From Roseomonas sp. (lineage in GTDB: Bacteria > Pseudomonadota > Alphaproteobacteria > Acetobacterales > Acetobacteraceae): DNA of 64,000 bases. Of the stretch, positions 33,487 to 42,349 are shown piece after piece (the stretch's first letter is position 1; each line of letters starts with the position of its first letter). A program made the translations under genes and the position numbers. Where the stretch lies: NCBI GenBank assembly GCA_020249465.1, contig JADCFP010000002.1, positions 1-64,000 on the forward strand, written 5' to 3'. The notes under the pieces are model-generated. The model ran no database searches. It saw nothing but the letters and a program-made list of their open reading frames with translations, and was not told where the DNA came from.

Positions 33487-34470
33487 CTATTCCCGATTGA
33501 GGCCGGATGCGCCGATGATCTCGGTCCATTTGGCGATATCCGCTGCGATCCTGTGCCGGAGCGCTTCGGGGCCGCGCGCCGCCGGGGCAGGGGCAGTGCT
33601 GGCCAAATCCCGGAGCCGCCCTTGCAGGACCGGGTCCTGTTGGGCGCCCTCAATCGCCTCAGCCAGGCGCGCAATGACAGGGGCAGGGGTTGCTGCTGGC
33701 GCGGCAAAGGCGTTCCAGATCACCAGATCAAAACCTGGCAGGCCCGCCTCGGCGAAGCTTGGTACATCGGGCAATTGTGGGATGCGCTGGGGCGCGGAAA
33801 CCGCTAGCGCCACCGCCGTACCGCCGCGATGCGCGGGAATCATGGTGACGGTCTGATCAATCACTGCGTCCACGGTGCCAGCCGCCAAATCTATCATGGC
33901 GGGACCGGCGCCCCGATAGGAAACCAGCGTCGCCTTTAGCCCCGCGAGATGCAGCAGGTATCCAGGCGCAAGATGGCTTGTCGTGCCGGAACCGGCGGTC
34001 CCGAAAGTAGCCTTGTCGCCATTGCGGCGAATGTGATCCAGCAGCCCCTGCAGATCGCGAATTTGCCCGCGAGGCGAAGCCGCCAAAACCATGGGCACAT
34101 CCGCCACCATGGAAATCGGGGCCAATTCACGCCTGGGATCGAAGCCGGCATTGGGGTTCAGCACATGGGCAACGGCCATGACACCCATATTGCCAAAGAC
34201 CAGCGTATGCCCATCCGCTTCAGCGCGTGCGGCGCGCTGCATGCCAATCAGCCCGCCTGCGCCGCCGACATTTTCTACCACGACAGACCGGCCCAGCAGT
34301 GGCGCCAGGGCCTGGCCGAAATAGCGCGCCAGGGCATCAAGCGTTCCCCCAGGTGCAGAGGGAACAATGATGGTGATGTTCCGCTGTGGAAAAGACTGGG
34401 CCAAGCCAGGCGTGGCCAGGGCGGCAAAGGGCAAGGATAAAGCGGCCCGGCGGGGCAAGCGAATTTTCAT
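33487..34470 (-). CDS. Bug-family periplasmic solute-binding protein (TctC-like)
   Basis: A 327-residue binding protein of the tripartite tricarboxylate transporter group. A signal peptide (RLPRRAALSLPFAALATPGLAQ) precedes FPQRNITIIVPSAPGGTLDALAR, the family's ligand loop. Later motifs are VVVENVGGAGGLIG, GNMGVMAVAHVLNPNAGFDP and FGTAGSGTTSHLA. Ligands are usually carboxylates such as citrate, terephthalate or nicotinate; none can be chosen here. No TctA or TctB membrane genes are adjacent, as is common for orphan Bug proteins in Burkholderiales and Acetobacteraceae. It is divergent from thrC, with 107 bases between starts. Confidence 0.93.
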   Translation of the reverse strand: MKIRLPRRAALSLPFAALATPGLAQSFPQRNITIIVPSAPGGTLDALARYFGQALAPLLGRSVVVENVGGAGGLIGMQRAARAEADGHTLVFGNMGVMAVAHVLNPNAGFDPRRELAPISMVADVPMVLAASPRGQIRDLQGLLDHIRRNGDKATFGTAGSGTTSHLAPGYLLHLAGLKATLVSYRGAGPAMIDLAAGTVDAVIDQTVTMIPAHRGGTAVALAVSAPQRIPQLPDVPSFAEAGLPGFDLVIWNAFAAPAATPAPVIARLAEAIEGAQQDPVLQGRLRDLASTAPAPAARGPEALRHRIAADIAKWTEIIGASGLNRE

Positions 34471-34577
34471 GACACTTCCTCATTCTTGGATGTTCTTATG
34501 GGAAAAGGTTAACGCTTGCCATGAGCTTTGCCTATGCCCTGCAACGCCGCCCCTCGCGCTTTCGCGCCGCAGGCTTT

Positions 34578-35987
34578 ATGTCTCCCGCCATGGAGTATAT
34601 CTCAACACGCGGGCAGGCGCCGGCCCGGGATTTTGAAGGCGTATTGCTGGCGGGCCTCGCGGAAGATGGCGGGCTTTTCGTGCCGCGCCATTGGCCGGAG
34701 CTTTCGCCCGCCGAATGGCGCGCCATGCGTGGGCTTTCCTATCCGGAACTCGCGGCGCGCATCATCGGGTTGTTTGCCGGGGCTGGCCTGCCGCTCAATA
34801 AGCTGTGCCAGGAAGCCTATGCCGGCTTTGGCCATCCCGCCATTGTGCCGCTGGTGCAGTTGGATCAGCGGTCTTTCGCGCTGGAATTGTTCCATGGCCC
34901 GACGCTCGCCTTCAAGGATATGGCGCTGCAATTACTGGGACCGCTCTTTGATCATGTGCTGACCAAGCGCGGCGAACGCGTGACGATTGTCGGCGCGACC
35001 TCAGGCGACACAGGCTCCGCCGCCATTGAAGCCTGCCGGGATCGCGCGGCGGTTGATATTGTCATCCTCCATCCCGAGGGCCGCACCAGCGAAGTGCAGC
35101 GCCGGCAAATGACCAGCGTGCTGGCGGCCAATGTCAGCAATATCGCGATCAAGGGCGATTTCGATGCCTGCCAGGACCTGGTCAAGGCCATGTTCAATGA
35201 CGCGCCCTTCCGCCAGGAAATGCGGCTTTCGGCGGTGAATTCGATCAATTGGGCGCGGATTGCGGCGCAAATTCCCTATTATGTCGCAGCGGCCTTGGCG
35301 CTTGGCGCGCCGGACCGGCCTGTCGCCTTCAGCGTGCCCACCGGTAATTTCGGCAATGTGCTGGCCGCCTGGGCGGCGATGCGCATGGGCCTGCCGGTCG
35401 CCAAGCTGATTGTGGGGTCGAACCGCAATGACATCCTGGCGCGCTTCCTCGCGGCCAATGACATGACCGCGCGGCCGGTCGAACCATCGCTCTCGCCTTC
35501 CATGGATATTCAGGTTTCCTCCAATTTCGAACGCCTATTGTTCGAATTGCTGGGCCGCGATGGCACGGTCACGGCGGAAGCCATGCGCCGCTTCCGCACG
35601 GAAGGCCGCATGCCCATCCCCGATGCGGCTTGGCGGGATGCCACCCGGCTATTCGCGGGCTTCACCCTGGATGATGCCGGGACACTCGCCGAAATCCGGC
35701 ATTTGCATCAGGCTGCGGGGTATTTGGCCGATCCGCATACCGCGGTCGGCACTGCCGCCGCGCGCGCCTTGGCGCCGGAAGACCCTAGCATTCCGGTCGT
35801 GGTGGCCGCCACCGCGCATCCGGCGAAATTCCCTGATGCGGTGGAACGCGCAACGGGGCTGCGCCCCCCTCTGCCAGCGCGGCTTGCCGACCTATATGAT
35901 CGGGAAGAACGCTTTTCCGTCCTGGCCGATGACCTCGGCGCGGTGGAAGCCGCGGTTCGTGCCCATGCCCGTCGCAATGCAGCCTGA
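34578..35987 (+). CDS. thrC: threonine synthase
   Basis: PLP-dependent last step of threonine synthesis from O-phosphohomoserine. The 469-residue product begins near MEYISTRGQAP, shows the PLP-lysine motif GPTLAFKDMALQ, the phosphate loop GATSGDTGSAAIEACR, and NSINWARIAAQIPYY. Length fits the long bacterial ThrC type with an N-terminal extension domain. Starts are ambiguous: ATG at 34521, 34578 or 34590. I chose 34578 because GCAGG lies a few bases upstream, but 34590 gives the commonest family N-terminus. The M16 peptidase gene begins 16 bases after the stop. Confidence 0.95.
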   Translation: MSPAMEYISTRGQAPARDFEGVLLAGLAEDGGLFVPRHWPELSPAEWRAMRGLSYPELAARIIGLFAGAGLPLNKLCQEAYAGFGHPAIVPLVQLDQRSFALELFHGPTLAFKDMALQLLGPLFDHVLTKRGERVTIVGATSGDTGSAAIEACRDRAAVDIVILHPEGRTSEVQRRQMTSVLAANVSNIAIKGDFDACQDLVKAMFNDAPFRQEMRLSAVNSINWARIAAQIPYYVAAALALGAPDRPVAFSVPTGNFGNVLAAWAAMRMGLPVAKLIVGSNRNDILARFLAANDMTARPVEPSLSPSMDIQVSSNFERLLFELLGRDGTVTAEAMRRFRTEGRMPIPDAAWRDATRLFAGFTLDDAGTLAEIRHLHQAAGYLADPHTAVGTAAARALAPEDPSIPVVVAATAHPAKFPDAVERATGLRPPLPARLADLYDREERFSVLADDLGAVEAAVRAHARRNAA

Positions 35988-36003
35988 AAAGATCAACCCA
36001 CCC

Positions 36004-37269
36004 ATGACCGAAGCCGTCCGCGTTACCCACCTTGCCAATGGCCTGACCGTTGTTTCCGAAAACATGCCGCGCGTGGAAACCGTTTCCTTTGGCGCCTATG
36101 TCTCGGTCGGCACGCGGCATGAAACGCCGCAAGACAATGGCGTTTCGCATTTCCTGGAACACATGGCCTTCAAGGGCACGGCGCGGCGCGATGCGGCGGC
36201 GATTGCGCGGGAGATTGAAAATGTCGGCGGGCATCTCAATGCCTATACCGCGCGCGAGCAGACCGCCTATTACGCCAAGGTGCTGAAGGAAGACACGGCA
36301 CTCGCTGTTGATATCATCGGCGATATCCTGACGCATTCAACCTTTGAACCTGAAGAAGTTGAACGCGAACGCGGCGTGATCTTGCAGGAAATCGGCCAGG
36401 CGAATGATACGCCGGATGATATCGTGTTTGATCATTTCCAATCCACGGCCTTTCCGGATCAGCCCATGGGCCGGCCCGTGCTGGGCACCGAGGAATCGAT
36501 CAAGGCCATGACGCGCGACGCGCTCAGGGGCTATATGGGCCGCAACTACGGGCCTTCCTCCATGGTGGTCGCCGGCGCTGGCGCGCTGGATCATGATGCG
36601 CTGCTTGATTTGGTCGGCAAGCATTTCGCTGATCTGCCCAAGGTGGAGATCGCAAGCCCGGAAGCCGCGCGCTATGCCGGCGGTGAATTCCGCGAAGACC
36701 GTGATCTGGACCAGGTGCATATCGTGCTTGGTTTTCCCTCTGCGCCCTATCGCGACCCGATGCATTGGCCAACACAAGTGCTGGGCACGCTGCTGGGTGG
36801 CGGCATGTCTTCGCGGCTGTTTCAGGAAATCCGCGAAAAGCGCGGCCTGGTCTATTCCATCTATGCCTTTGCCTCACCGTTTAAGGATGGCGGTCTGTTC
36901 CAGATTTACGCCGGCACCGGTGAGAAGGAAGCCGCAGAATTGATGCCCGTGACGCTTGAGGAATTGCTCAAGGTGCAGCGTGACGTGACCGAGGATGAAT
37001 TGGCCCGCGCCAAGGCGCAGCTCCGCGCTTCCTTGCTGATGTCCCTGGAATCCACCGGCAGCCGCTGCGAACAGCTTGCGCGGCAATTGCAGGTGCATGG
37101 CCGCGTGATCCCGATTGAGGAAACCAAGCAGCGCATTGCCTCGGTCACGGTTGAACAGGTGCAGCAGGCCGCCGCCCAGGCTTTCCGCCAGCGCCCGACC
37201 TTGGCCGTAATGGGACCATCGGCAGAGGTGCCAACCCTTGGCACGATCATGGAGCGTTTGGCGGCATGA
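36004..37269 (+). CDS. M16-family zinc peptidase (processing-peptidase-like)
   Basis: A 421-residue peptidase of the pitrilysin/mitochondrial-processing-peptidase family. The inverted zinc motif HFLEH in NGVSHFLEHMAFKGT (near residue 50), the downstream EVERERGVILQEI Glu ligand, and the C-terminal GGGMSSRLFQEIREKRGLVYSI substrate loop are all intact, so it should be an active beta-like subunit. No signal peptide is seen, which suggests a cytoplasmic site. Many alphaproteobacteria keep this gene next to thrC. The ATG at 36004 is chosen; an ATG at 35980, inside thrC, is possible. It overlaps the PmbA gene by 4 bases (ATGA). Confidence 0.95.
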   Translation: MTEAVRVTHLANGLTVVSENMPRVETVSFGAYVSVGTRHETPQDNGVSHFLEHMAFKGTARRDAAAIAREIENVGGHLNAYTAREQTAYYAKVLKEDTALAVDIIGDILTHSTFEPEEVERERGVILQEIGQANDTPDDIVFDHFQSTAFPDQPMGRPVLGTEESIKAMTRDALRGYMGRNYGPSSMVVAGAGALDHDALLDLVGKHFADLPKVEIASPEAARYAGGEFREDRDLDQVHIVLGFPSAPYRDPMHWPTQVLGTLLGGGMSSRLFQEIREKRGLVYSIYAFASPFKDGGLFQIYAGTGEKEAAELMPVTLEELLKVQRDVTEDELARAKAQLRASLLMSLESTGSRCEQLARQLQVHGRVIPIEETKQRIASVTVEQVQQAAAQAFRQRPTLAVMGPSAEVPTLGTIMERLAA

Positions 37270-38591
37270 ACCGGCTGGATGCGCTTGCTGATCTGATCAA
37301 GGCCGCCCGCGCGGCGGGGGCGGATGCGGCGGATGCACTGCTGATTGCCTCGACCTCGCTTTCCGTGGAGCGGCGGCTGGGGGCGATTGAAAAGCTGGAA
37401 CGCTCGGAAAGCCTCGATCTCGGCTTGCGCGTTCTGGTCGGCAAGCGCCAAGCGATAGTGGCTTCCACGGAACCCGACCCGAAGGGGTTTGCCGCGCTTG
37501 CGGAACGCGCGGTGGCGATGGCGCGCGTGGTGCCGGAAGACCCCTATGCCGGTCTGCCGGAAGCCGTTGCCATTCCCGCCCGCGCACTGGATTTGGAAGA
37601 CCCGAGCGAACCCTCAGCAGAAACCCTGCTGGCCCGCGCTGCGGCGGCGGAAGAAGCGGCCCTTGCCGTGAAGGGCATTACCAATAGCGAAGGGGCGGGC
37701 GCCGGCTGGGGCCGGACTGAAATTGCGCTGGTCGCTTCCAACGGTTTCGCCGGGCTTTATGCCCGCACATCCCATGGCATTTCCGCCACCGCCGTCGCCG
37801 GCGAAGGCACGGGGATGGAGCGGGATTATGATTATTGGCAATCGGTCTATTTGGCCGATCTGCCGGACCCAGCCTTGGTCGGGCGCGTCGCGGCAGAAAA
37901 GGCCGTGCGCCGCTTGAACCCGGTGCGCGCCAGGACTGCGCGCATTCCGGTGGTGCTCGATCCCCGCGTTTCCGGTTCCATGCTCGGGCATTTGGTGGGC
38001 GCCATCAATGGTGCGGCGGTGGCGCGCGGCACGTCCTTCCTCAAGGATGCTATGGGCCAGCAAATCCTGCCCAAAGGTCTGACGGTGCATGACGACCCAA
38101 CGCGGACGCGCGGCCTGCGTTCCCGCCCCTTTGATGGGGAAGGCATGCCCGGTGAGGCCCGCGCCATTGTGCAGGACGGCGTGCTGACCAGCTGGATCAT
38201 GGATTGGCGGAGCGCGCGGCAATTGGGCCTGGCTTCCACCGGCCATGCCAGCCGCGGCACCGGCGGCCCACCCGGCCCGGCGCCGAGCAATCTGTGGCTG
38301 ACGCCCGGCACGCTGACCCCTGAGGCGCTGATGGCCGATATCAAGGAAGGGCTCTACGTCACGGAATTGATCGGTATGGGCGTGAATGGCGTGACGGGCG
38401 ATTACAGCCGCGGCGCGGCGGGTTTCATGATCCGGGACGGCGTGCTGGCGGAAGCGGTGAGCGAGATCACCGTGGCGGGCAACCTGAAGCAGATGTTCCT
38501 GAACATTACAGCCGCCAATGATCTGGTCTTCCGGCGCGGGACAGATTGCCCGACCCTTCGGATTGAAGGGCTGACGCTCGCGGGGGCGTGA
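37266..38591 (+). CDS. pmbA: TldD/PmbA-family metalloprotease subunit
   Basis: A 441-residue PmbA/TldE protein. With TldD it forms a protease that matures small peptides such as microcin B17 and degrades CcdA-like antitoxins in E. coli. Family motifs are SLDLGLRVLVGKRQA, GITNSEGAGAGWGRTE, FDGEGMPGEARAIVQDG, and the final GDYSRGAAGFMIRDG and FRRGTDCPTLRIEGL. TldE subunits lack the zinc-binding HExxxH of TldD, and none is seen here. No tldD is in the window. It follows the M16 gene by a 4-base overlap, so two proteolytic proteins are co-expressed behind thrC. Confidence 0.94.
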   Translation: MNRLDALADLIKAARAAGADAADALLIASTSLSVERRLGAIEKLERSESLDLGLRVLVGKRQAIVASTEPDPKGFAALAERAVAMARVVPEDPYAGLPEAVAIPARALDLEDPSEPSAETLLARAAAAEEAALAVKGITNSEGAGAGWGRTEIALVASNGFAGLYARTSHGISATAVAGEGTGMERDYDYWQSVYLADLPDPALVGRVAAEKAVRRLNPVRARTARIPVVLDPRVSGSMLGHLVGAINGAAVARGTSFLKDAMGQQILPKGLTVHDDPTRTRGLRSRPFDGEGMPGEARAIVQDGVLTSWIMDWRSARQLGLASTGHASRGTGGPPGPAPSNLWLTPGTLTPEALMADIKEGLYVTELIGMGVNGVTGDYSRGAAGFMIRDGVLAEAVSEITVAGNLKQMFLNITAANDLVFRRGTDCPTLRIEGLTLAGA

Positions 38592-38800
38592 TCAGTATCC
38601 GATCTGGTGGAAGCCAGAAAAGCTTGGAAACGCCTGCGGAACGGCAAAGCGCATCCGTTCGAACGCAGGCCGCGTACAGCGTGTTGCGTTCACATGGGTT
38701 CACGCCACCCGCTCTACCTCGTTGTTTTTCGCCCATCTTCACACGCCCAGATTTTCCATCTGAACGTGATCTGCTCTGAAGCATTCTTGTCACCAAATAA

Positions 38801-38828
38801 AAAACCCCGGGGCCTCCCCCGGGGTTTT
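38801..38828. terminator. bidirectional intrinsic terminator
   Basis: A perfect 12-bp stem, AAAACCCCGGGG at 38801-38812 and CCCCGGGGTTTT at 38817-38828, with a CCTC loop. Read on the minus strand it ends in TTTTTTATTT and so terminates the Bax-inhibitor gene; on the plus strand it ends in TTTT and can also serve pmbA, whose stop is 210 bases upstream. The 209 bases between pmbA and this stem hold no gene I can see. Confidence 0.9.
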
Positions 38829-38850
38829 CGTTCAGGCCAGGAGGCGCTGA

Positions 38851-39633
38851 TCAGTCGTTATTGCGCTGACCCATGAAGGACAGCAGCAGCTGGAACAGGT
38901 TCACGAAGTTCAGATAGAGCGCCAGCGCATCCATCACGCTCCGCTTGCCGGCTTCGTCCGTGCCTTCAGCATAGGCGAATTGGATATAATCCGCCTTGAT
39001 GCGCTGCGTGTCATAGGCCGTGAGACCAACAAACACGACCACACCGATCACGCTGATCGCAAAAGCGAGCGCCGAGGAAGCCAGGAAGATATTGACCAGA
39101 CCCGCAATCATGATGCCGATCAGGCCCATGATCATGAAGCTGCCAAAGCGCGTCAGATCCGCCTTCGTGGTGTAGCCATAAAGGCTAACCGCCGCGAACA
39201 TCGCCGCCGTGATGAAGAAGGTGCTGGCGATGGACTGGCCCGTATAGCGCAGGAAGATGTTCGACAGGCTCGCACCCATACAGGCGGCAAACACCCAGAA
39301 CAGCGCCTGCGTCGCGGGACGCGACAGCTTGTTGATGCCGAAGGACAGTACCAGGATGAAGGCGAGCGGCGAGAGCATCGCAGCCCAGCCCAGGATGGTC
39401 GGTTCGATGATGCGCGCGCCATTGGCAGCGCGGGTCACCGCCCAGAACATCTGTTGCAGCGCCGGCGAGGAGCCGATCACATAGGCAACAATACCGGTAA
39501 CCAGAAGGCCAGATGCCATCCAGTTATAGACGCGGAGCATATACGCCCGCAGCCCGGCATCAATCGCGGCCGCATCGGCTGCGACGGGGCGACCCCAGCC
39601 GGTGTTGAAACGCGTGTCGGGACCAAAGGCCAT
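38851..39633 (-). CDS. Bax inhibitor-1 / YccA-family membrane protein
   Basis: A 260-residue seven-helix inner-membrane protein of the Bax-inhibitor-1/TMBIM family, related to E. coli YccA/YbhL and to the pH-gated calcium leak BsYetJ. Hydrophobic segments begin near residues 40, 85, 110, 140, 165, 195 and 235. The family motif region AYDTQRIKADYIQFA, with its aspartate, is present, followed by DALALYLNFVNLFQLLLSF. The YccA type can modulate FtsH in E. coli. The gene stands alone with a strong terminator behind it. The upstream spacer of 119 bases to the lipoprotein gene is AT-richer than its surroundings. Confidence 0.94.
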   Translation of the reverse strand: MAFGPDTRFNTGWGRPVAADAAAIDAGLRAYMLRVYNWMASGLLVTGIVAYVIGSSPALQQMFWAVTRAANGARIIEPTILGWAAMLSPLAFILVLSFGINKLSRPATQALFWVFAACMGASLSNIFLRYTGQSIASTFFITAAMFAAVSLYGYTTKADLTRFGSFMIMGLIGIMIAGLVNIFLASSALAFAISVIGVVVFVGLTAYDTQRIKADYIQFAYAEGTDEAGKRSVMDALALYLNFVNLFQLLLSFMGQRNND

Positions 39634-39752
39634 GACGAGACGAACTCCTGTTGACGGGGATGATTCCCCTTACGTGAATAATATGGAGATTTCGTAATCC
39701 AGATCAATAGGGGAGTTTAGGGTGCCCGCCCATGGGCGGGCACCCTTGCCCC

Positions 39753-40337
39753 TCAACGCTCGGCTGGTTCCACCCGAATGGCGGCGGCCTCGGCGAAGGC
39801 AACATCAACCCGATCGCCGACTTTCAATGTCTTCAGGAATTCGCGCAATTCGGGGGCGCGGACGGCAACTGTACGTTCCTCACGCGAAGGACCAACGAAG
39901 CTTACGGTGTTATTGGCGGCGTCAACGGCGGTGATCCGCACCCGGGCGCGGGTTGCCGCTGCTACGCCAGCACCAGGCCGGGCACCAGGTTCGGCGCGCG
40001 CGGCGCCAACCACGGCTTCGGGTTCAAGTCTGGTACCTGGGGGTGCCATGCGCACGGCGACCGCTTCCTCAAAATGCACACGCACCCGATCACCACGGCG
40101 GATCTGGGCGAAGTTCCGCACTTCAGGACCCAGCTGCAATGTTTGTGGCTTATCATCCGGGCCGCGCACCACAATGGTCCGGGTGCGGGCATCCACACGG
40201 TCTACCGCGCCCACAATTTCGCGCGTGGAGGACGCAACAACCGGCGGCGGCGGGTCGGTCGCGCAGCCGGCCAGCGCGAGCAGCGGCAGGGCAAGCATGG
40301 CGCCTTGGCGAAGGCGCGTGGAGAGGGTTGCGAACAT
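39753..40337 (-). CDS. lipoprotein with two related beta-domains
   Basis: A 194-residue predicted lipoprotein. The signal MLALPLLALAGC has a good lipobox (LAGC, Cys at residue 24), and no Asp follows, so the outer membrane is likely. The mature part has two similar units: EIVGAVDRVDARTRTIVVRG with GDRVRVHFEEAVAVRM, and RVRITAVDAANNTVSFVG with GDRVDVAFAEAAAIRV. This resembles DUF5666-like or OB-type repeats seen in cell-envelope proteins. An alanine/proline-rich linker joins them. The function is unknown. A TATAAT -10-like sequence and a palindromic repeat lie in its long upstream region. Confidence 0.78.
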   Translation of the reverse strand: MFATLSTRLRQGAMLALPLLALAGCATDPPPPVVASSTREIVGAVDRVDARTRTIVVRGPDDKPQTLQLGPEVRNFAQIRRGDRVRVHFEEAVAVRMAPPGTRLEPEAVVGAARAEPGARPGAGVAAATRARVRITAVDAANNTVSFVGPSREERTVAVRAPELREFLKTLKVGDRVDVAFAEAAAIRVEPAER

Positions 40338-40636
40338 TATCTGGCTTTCCTTCCTCGGAACGGGAATTCAACTTAACGGATTAACGCATGGGCCCAGAGC
40401 ATTTTCAAGCCAAGTGGGAAACTTGGTGGCTCGGAGAATGCGATCAAACAGGCCGTGGCGCGATTACCATGTCCCAAGGTGCATGGAATAGGCCACCGGG
40501 TAAAGGAAATCGGGGCATGGCGCATAACCAAAGCCGCGTCGGCTGTTTCATTATAGTAACGGTTTAACGTGCTTTCGCTCGGTCAGGTTCTGAACAGCAA
40601 ATCCAATCCGATGATCCCATCAGATCCGATATGACC
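40338..40636. other. intergenic region with palindromic repeat
   Basis: These 299 bases separate the lipoprotein start from the DUF192 stop and carry no gene. They hold the palindromic element at 40396-40450 and a minus-strand TATAAT at 40550-40555. No good -35 box lies 16-18 bases upstream of that hexamer (GCGAAA or CGAAAG only), so the promoter is weakly supported. If used, it would give the lipoprotein a leader of about 200 bases that includes the palindromic element. Confidence 0.5.
40396..40450. repeat. REP-like palindromic element
   Basis: An imperfect hairpin: GCATTTTC at 40399-40406 pairs with GAGAATGC at 40434-40441 (one mismatch), AAGCC/GGCT flank an inner CCAAG-CTTGG stem, and the tail is GATCAAACA. 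The AGAGCATTTTC...GAATGCG(A)TCAAA frame is the same layout as a very common intergenic repeat in alphaproteobacterial genomes, where the outer arms are constant and the inner stem varies. I see only one copy in this window. It is probably a non-autonomous REP-type element. Confidence 0.65.
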
Positions 40637-41125
40637 CTATGGCGCGGTACCGAATATCCGGTGCAGCACACGGTCGCCAACCCGGATATTGAGCCGCTCT
40701 GCCGTAGCAGCGGCCAGTTCCAGCGTCGCGCGCACCGGCCCATTGCTTGAAATGCTGGCAAGCGAATAGGGCACGGTACGCTCCGCAATGCGATGCACGC
40801 GCCCATCGGCGGCGATGAACACCATGTCGAGCGACGTGATGGTATTGCGCATCCACATCGAACTCTCGCGCGGCGCGCCCCAATCGAACAACATGCCCTC
40901 ATCCGGTTTGACTTCCGGGCGGAACATCAGGCCGATCATCTGCTGTTCCGGCTGAACAGCCATTTCCACTGTAAAGGTCAGCCGGCGCCCATCGCGGGTT
41001 TCAAACACCAGGGGCTCCGTCGGCAGGCGCGGCTGTGGGCGATCTACCCCCGGCTGCGCGACAGCGGCGATGGGAAGCAGCGCGGCAAGCGCCAGGAAGG
41101 AACGTCTTTGCATGGAAACCTTCAT
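40637..41125 (-). CDS. DUF192 domain protein, exported
   Basis: A 162-residue protein: signal peptide (MQRRSFLALAALLPIAAVAQP) followed by one DUF192 domain. Family markers are FTVEMAVQPEQQMIGLMFRPEV, GMLFDWGAPRESSMWMRNTITSLDMVFI and the C-terminal ELAAATAERLNIRVGDRVLH. DUF192 proteins have a small beta-barrel fold and no settled role. The ATG at 41125 overlaps the stop of the upstream histone-deacetylase-like gene (ATGA); an ATG at 41113 with GAAGG before it gives a neater signal peptide and is a good alternative. So the two genes form an operon. Confidence 0.87.
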   Translation of the reverse strand: MKVSMQRRSFLALAALLPIAAVAQPGVDRPQPRLPTEPLVFETRDGRRLTFTVEMAVQPEQQMIGLMFRPEVKPDEGMLFDWGAPRESSMWMRNTITSLDMVFIAADGRVHRIAERTVPYSLASISSNGPVRATLELAAATAERLNIRVGDRVLHRIFGTAP

Positions 41126-42240
41126 GGCATGGGATCGGGAAGCGCCTCAAGCGCCGCTGCCGCCACACGGCGCACCACGGCGCGCACCACGCCAGGGCGC
41201 GGCGCATCGGCGAGTGTGGTGAACCAATGCTCGGGCGGGTTGCGCCCGGCGGCGCGGTGATAGCTGAGGGTCCGCAGCACCGCCTCTGCCGCATCGGGCA
41301 GGCGTTCCGGCAGGGCATGGCCATTCAGCACGCCCCAAACCCCGGCCCAGCAACGCGCCACACTCCAGGGATTATAGCCGCCACCGCCCAGCACGATCAG
41401 CCGTGGCGCGAGGCCCATCAGCGCGCCCACCACAGCGCGATGCGCATTATTGGAGAGCGCGAGGCGCGAGAGCGGGTCTTCTTCCAGCGCATCGGCCCCG
41501 CATTGCAGCATGATGGCGGCGGGCCTCAGGCTCCGCGCAATGGGCAGGACTGCTTCATGCAGCACCCAGGCCATTTCACTGTCATTGAAGCCGGCCGGCA
41601 CCGGGATATTCGCCGCATGGCCGCCGGCCTTGTCACCCAAGCCACCGGTGAAGGGCCAGCGCCCATCCTCATGCACCGAAAGCGTGACAACATGCGGGTC
41701 ATCATGAAAGGCATCCTGCACGCCATCGCCGTGATGCGCATCAATATCCACATAAAGCAGCGGCGAAAGCCCCTGATCGCGCCAGGCGAGCAAGCCCAGC
41801 ACCGCATCATTCACATAACAAAACCCTGAAGCGCGATCTGCGCGGCCATGATGCGTGCCGCCGCCGGGCACATGCACAACGCCGCCCGAGGCAGTGAGCC
41901 TCGCCGCCAGCAGTACACCGCCGGCGCTGGTGGCGGGGCGACGGAACACTTCGCGATAAACCGGGTTGCCATCGGCACCGATACGAAACCGCGCGCGATC
42001 CTCGGCGCTCACGCTCTGGGTTACCTCAGCGCGCATCAGGGCGGCGATGTAATCGGCGTGATGGAAGCGTTGCAATTCTTCCGGCGATGCGCGCGGGCTT
42101 TCAATGTATTGATCGGGCGCCACCCACTCCAACGCGCGGATCAGATCAAGCGTGGTGGAAACGCGGGGAATCGCCAGCGGATGCTTCGGCCCATAGGTGG
42201 AGCCGCGATAGATGTCCGATCCGATCAGCAAGGGCCGCAT
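41122..42240 (-). CDS. histone-deacetylase superfamily amidohydrolase (AcuC-like)
   Basis: A 372-residue zinc-dependent deacetylase of the HDAC/AcuC/AphA superfamily. Conserved active-site segments are present: PGGGTHHGRADRASGFCYVNDA (His pair and catalytic channel), YVDIDAHHGDGVQDAF (zinc ligands Asp and His), SVHEDG, and LGGGGYNPWS with the transition-state Tyr. In bacteria these enzymes act on acetylpolyamines, acetoin-related enzymes or other acetyl-lysines; the substrate is open. The ATG at 42240 is chosen over one four codons upstream, on family N-termini (MRPLLIGSDIY). Its stop overlaps the DUF192 gene. Confidence 0.93.
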   Translation of the reverse strand: MRPLLIGSDIYRGSTYGPKHPLAIPRVSTTLDLIRALEWVAPDQYIESPRASPEELQRFHHADYIAALMRAEVTQSVSAEDRARFRIGADGNPVYREVFRRPATSAGGVLLAARLTASGGVVHVPGGGTHHGRADRASGFCYVNDAVLGLLAWRDQGLSPLLYVDIDAHHGDGVQDAFHDDPHVVTLSVHEDGRWPFTGGLGDKAGGHAANIPVPAGFNDSEMAWVLHEAVLPIARSLRPAAIMLQCGADALEEDPLSRLALSNNAHRAVVGALMGLAPRLIVLGGGGYNPWSVARCWAGVWGVLNGHALPERLPDAAEAVLRTLSYHRAAGRNPPEHWFTTLADAPRPGVVRAVVRRVAAAALEALPDPMP

Positions 42241-42298
42241 GGGTCTCTGCATTGGCCGACTAATCAGCCGCTGACAAGCCTTGCGTGGAGCAACAAAA

Positions 42299-42331
42299 AA
42301 GGCCGCCGCCCGATGCCGGGACAGCGGCCTT
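42299..42331 (-). terminator. intrinsic terminator of the OmpA-type porin gene
   Basis: AAGGCCGC at 42299-42306 and GCGGCCTT at 42324-42331 form an 8-bp stem. On the minus strand it lies 19 bases behind the stop of the porin gene and is followed by TTTTTTG, the classic layout. The next gene on that strand, the deacetylase, starts 59 bases further on and so should have its own promoter. Confidence 0.85.
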
Positions 42332-42349
42332 CAAAGGGCTTTGGGAAGC

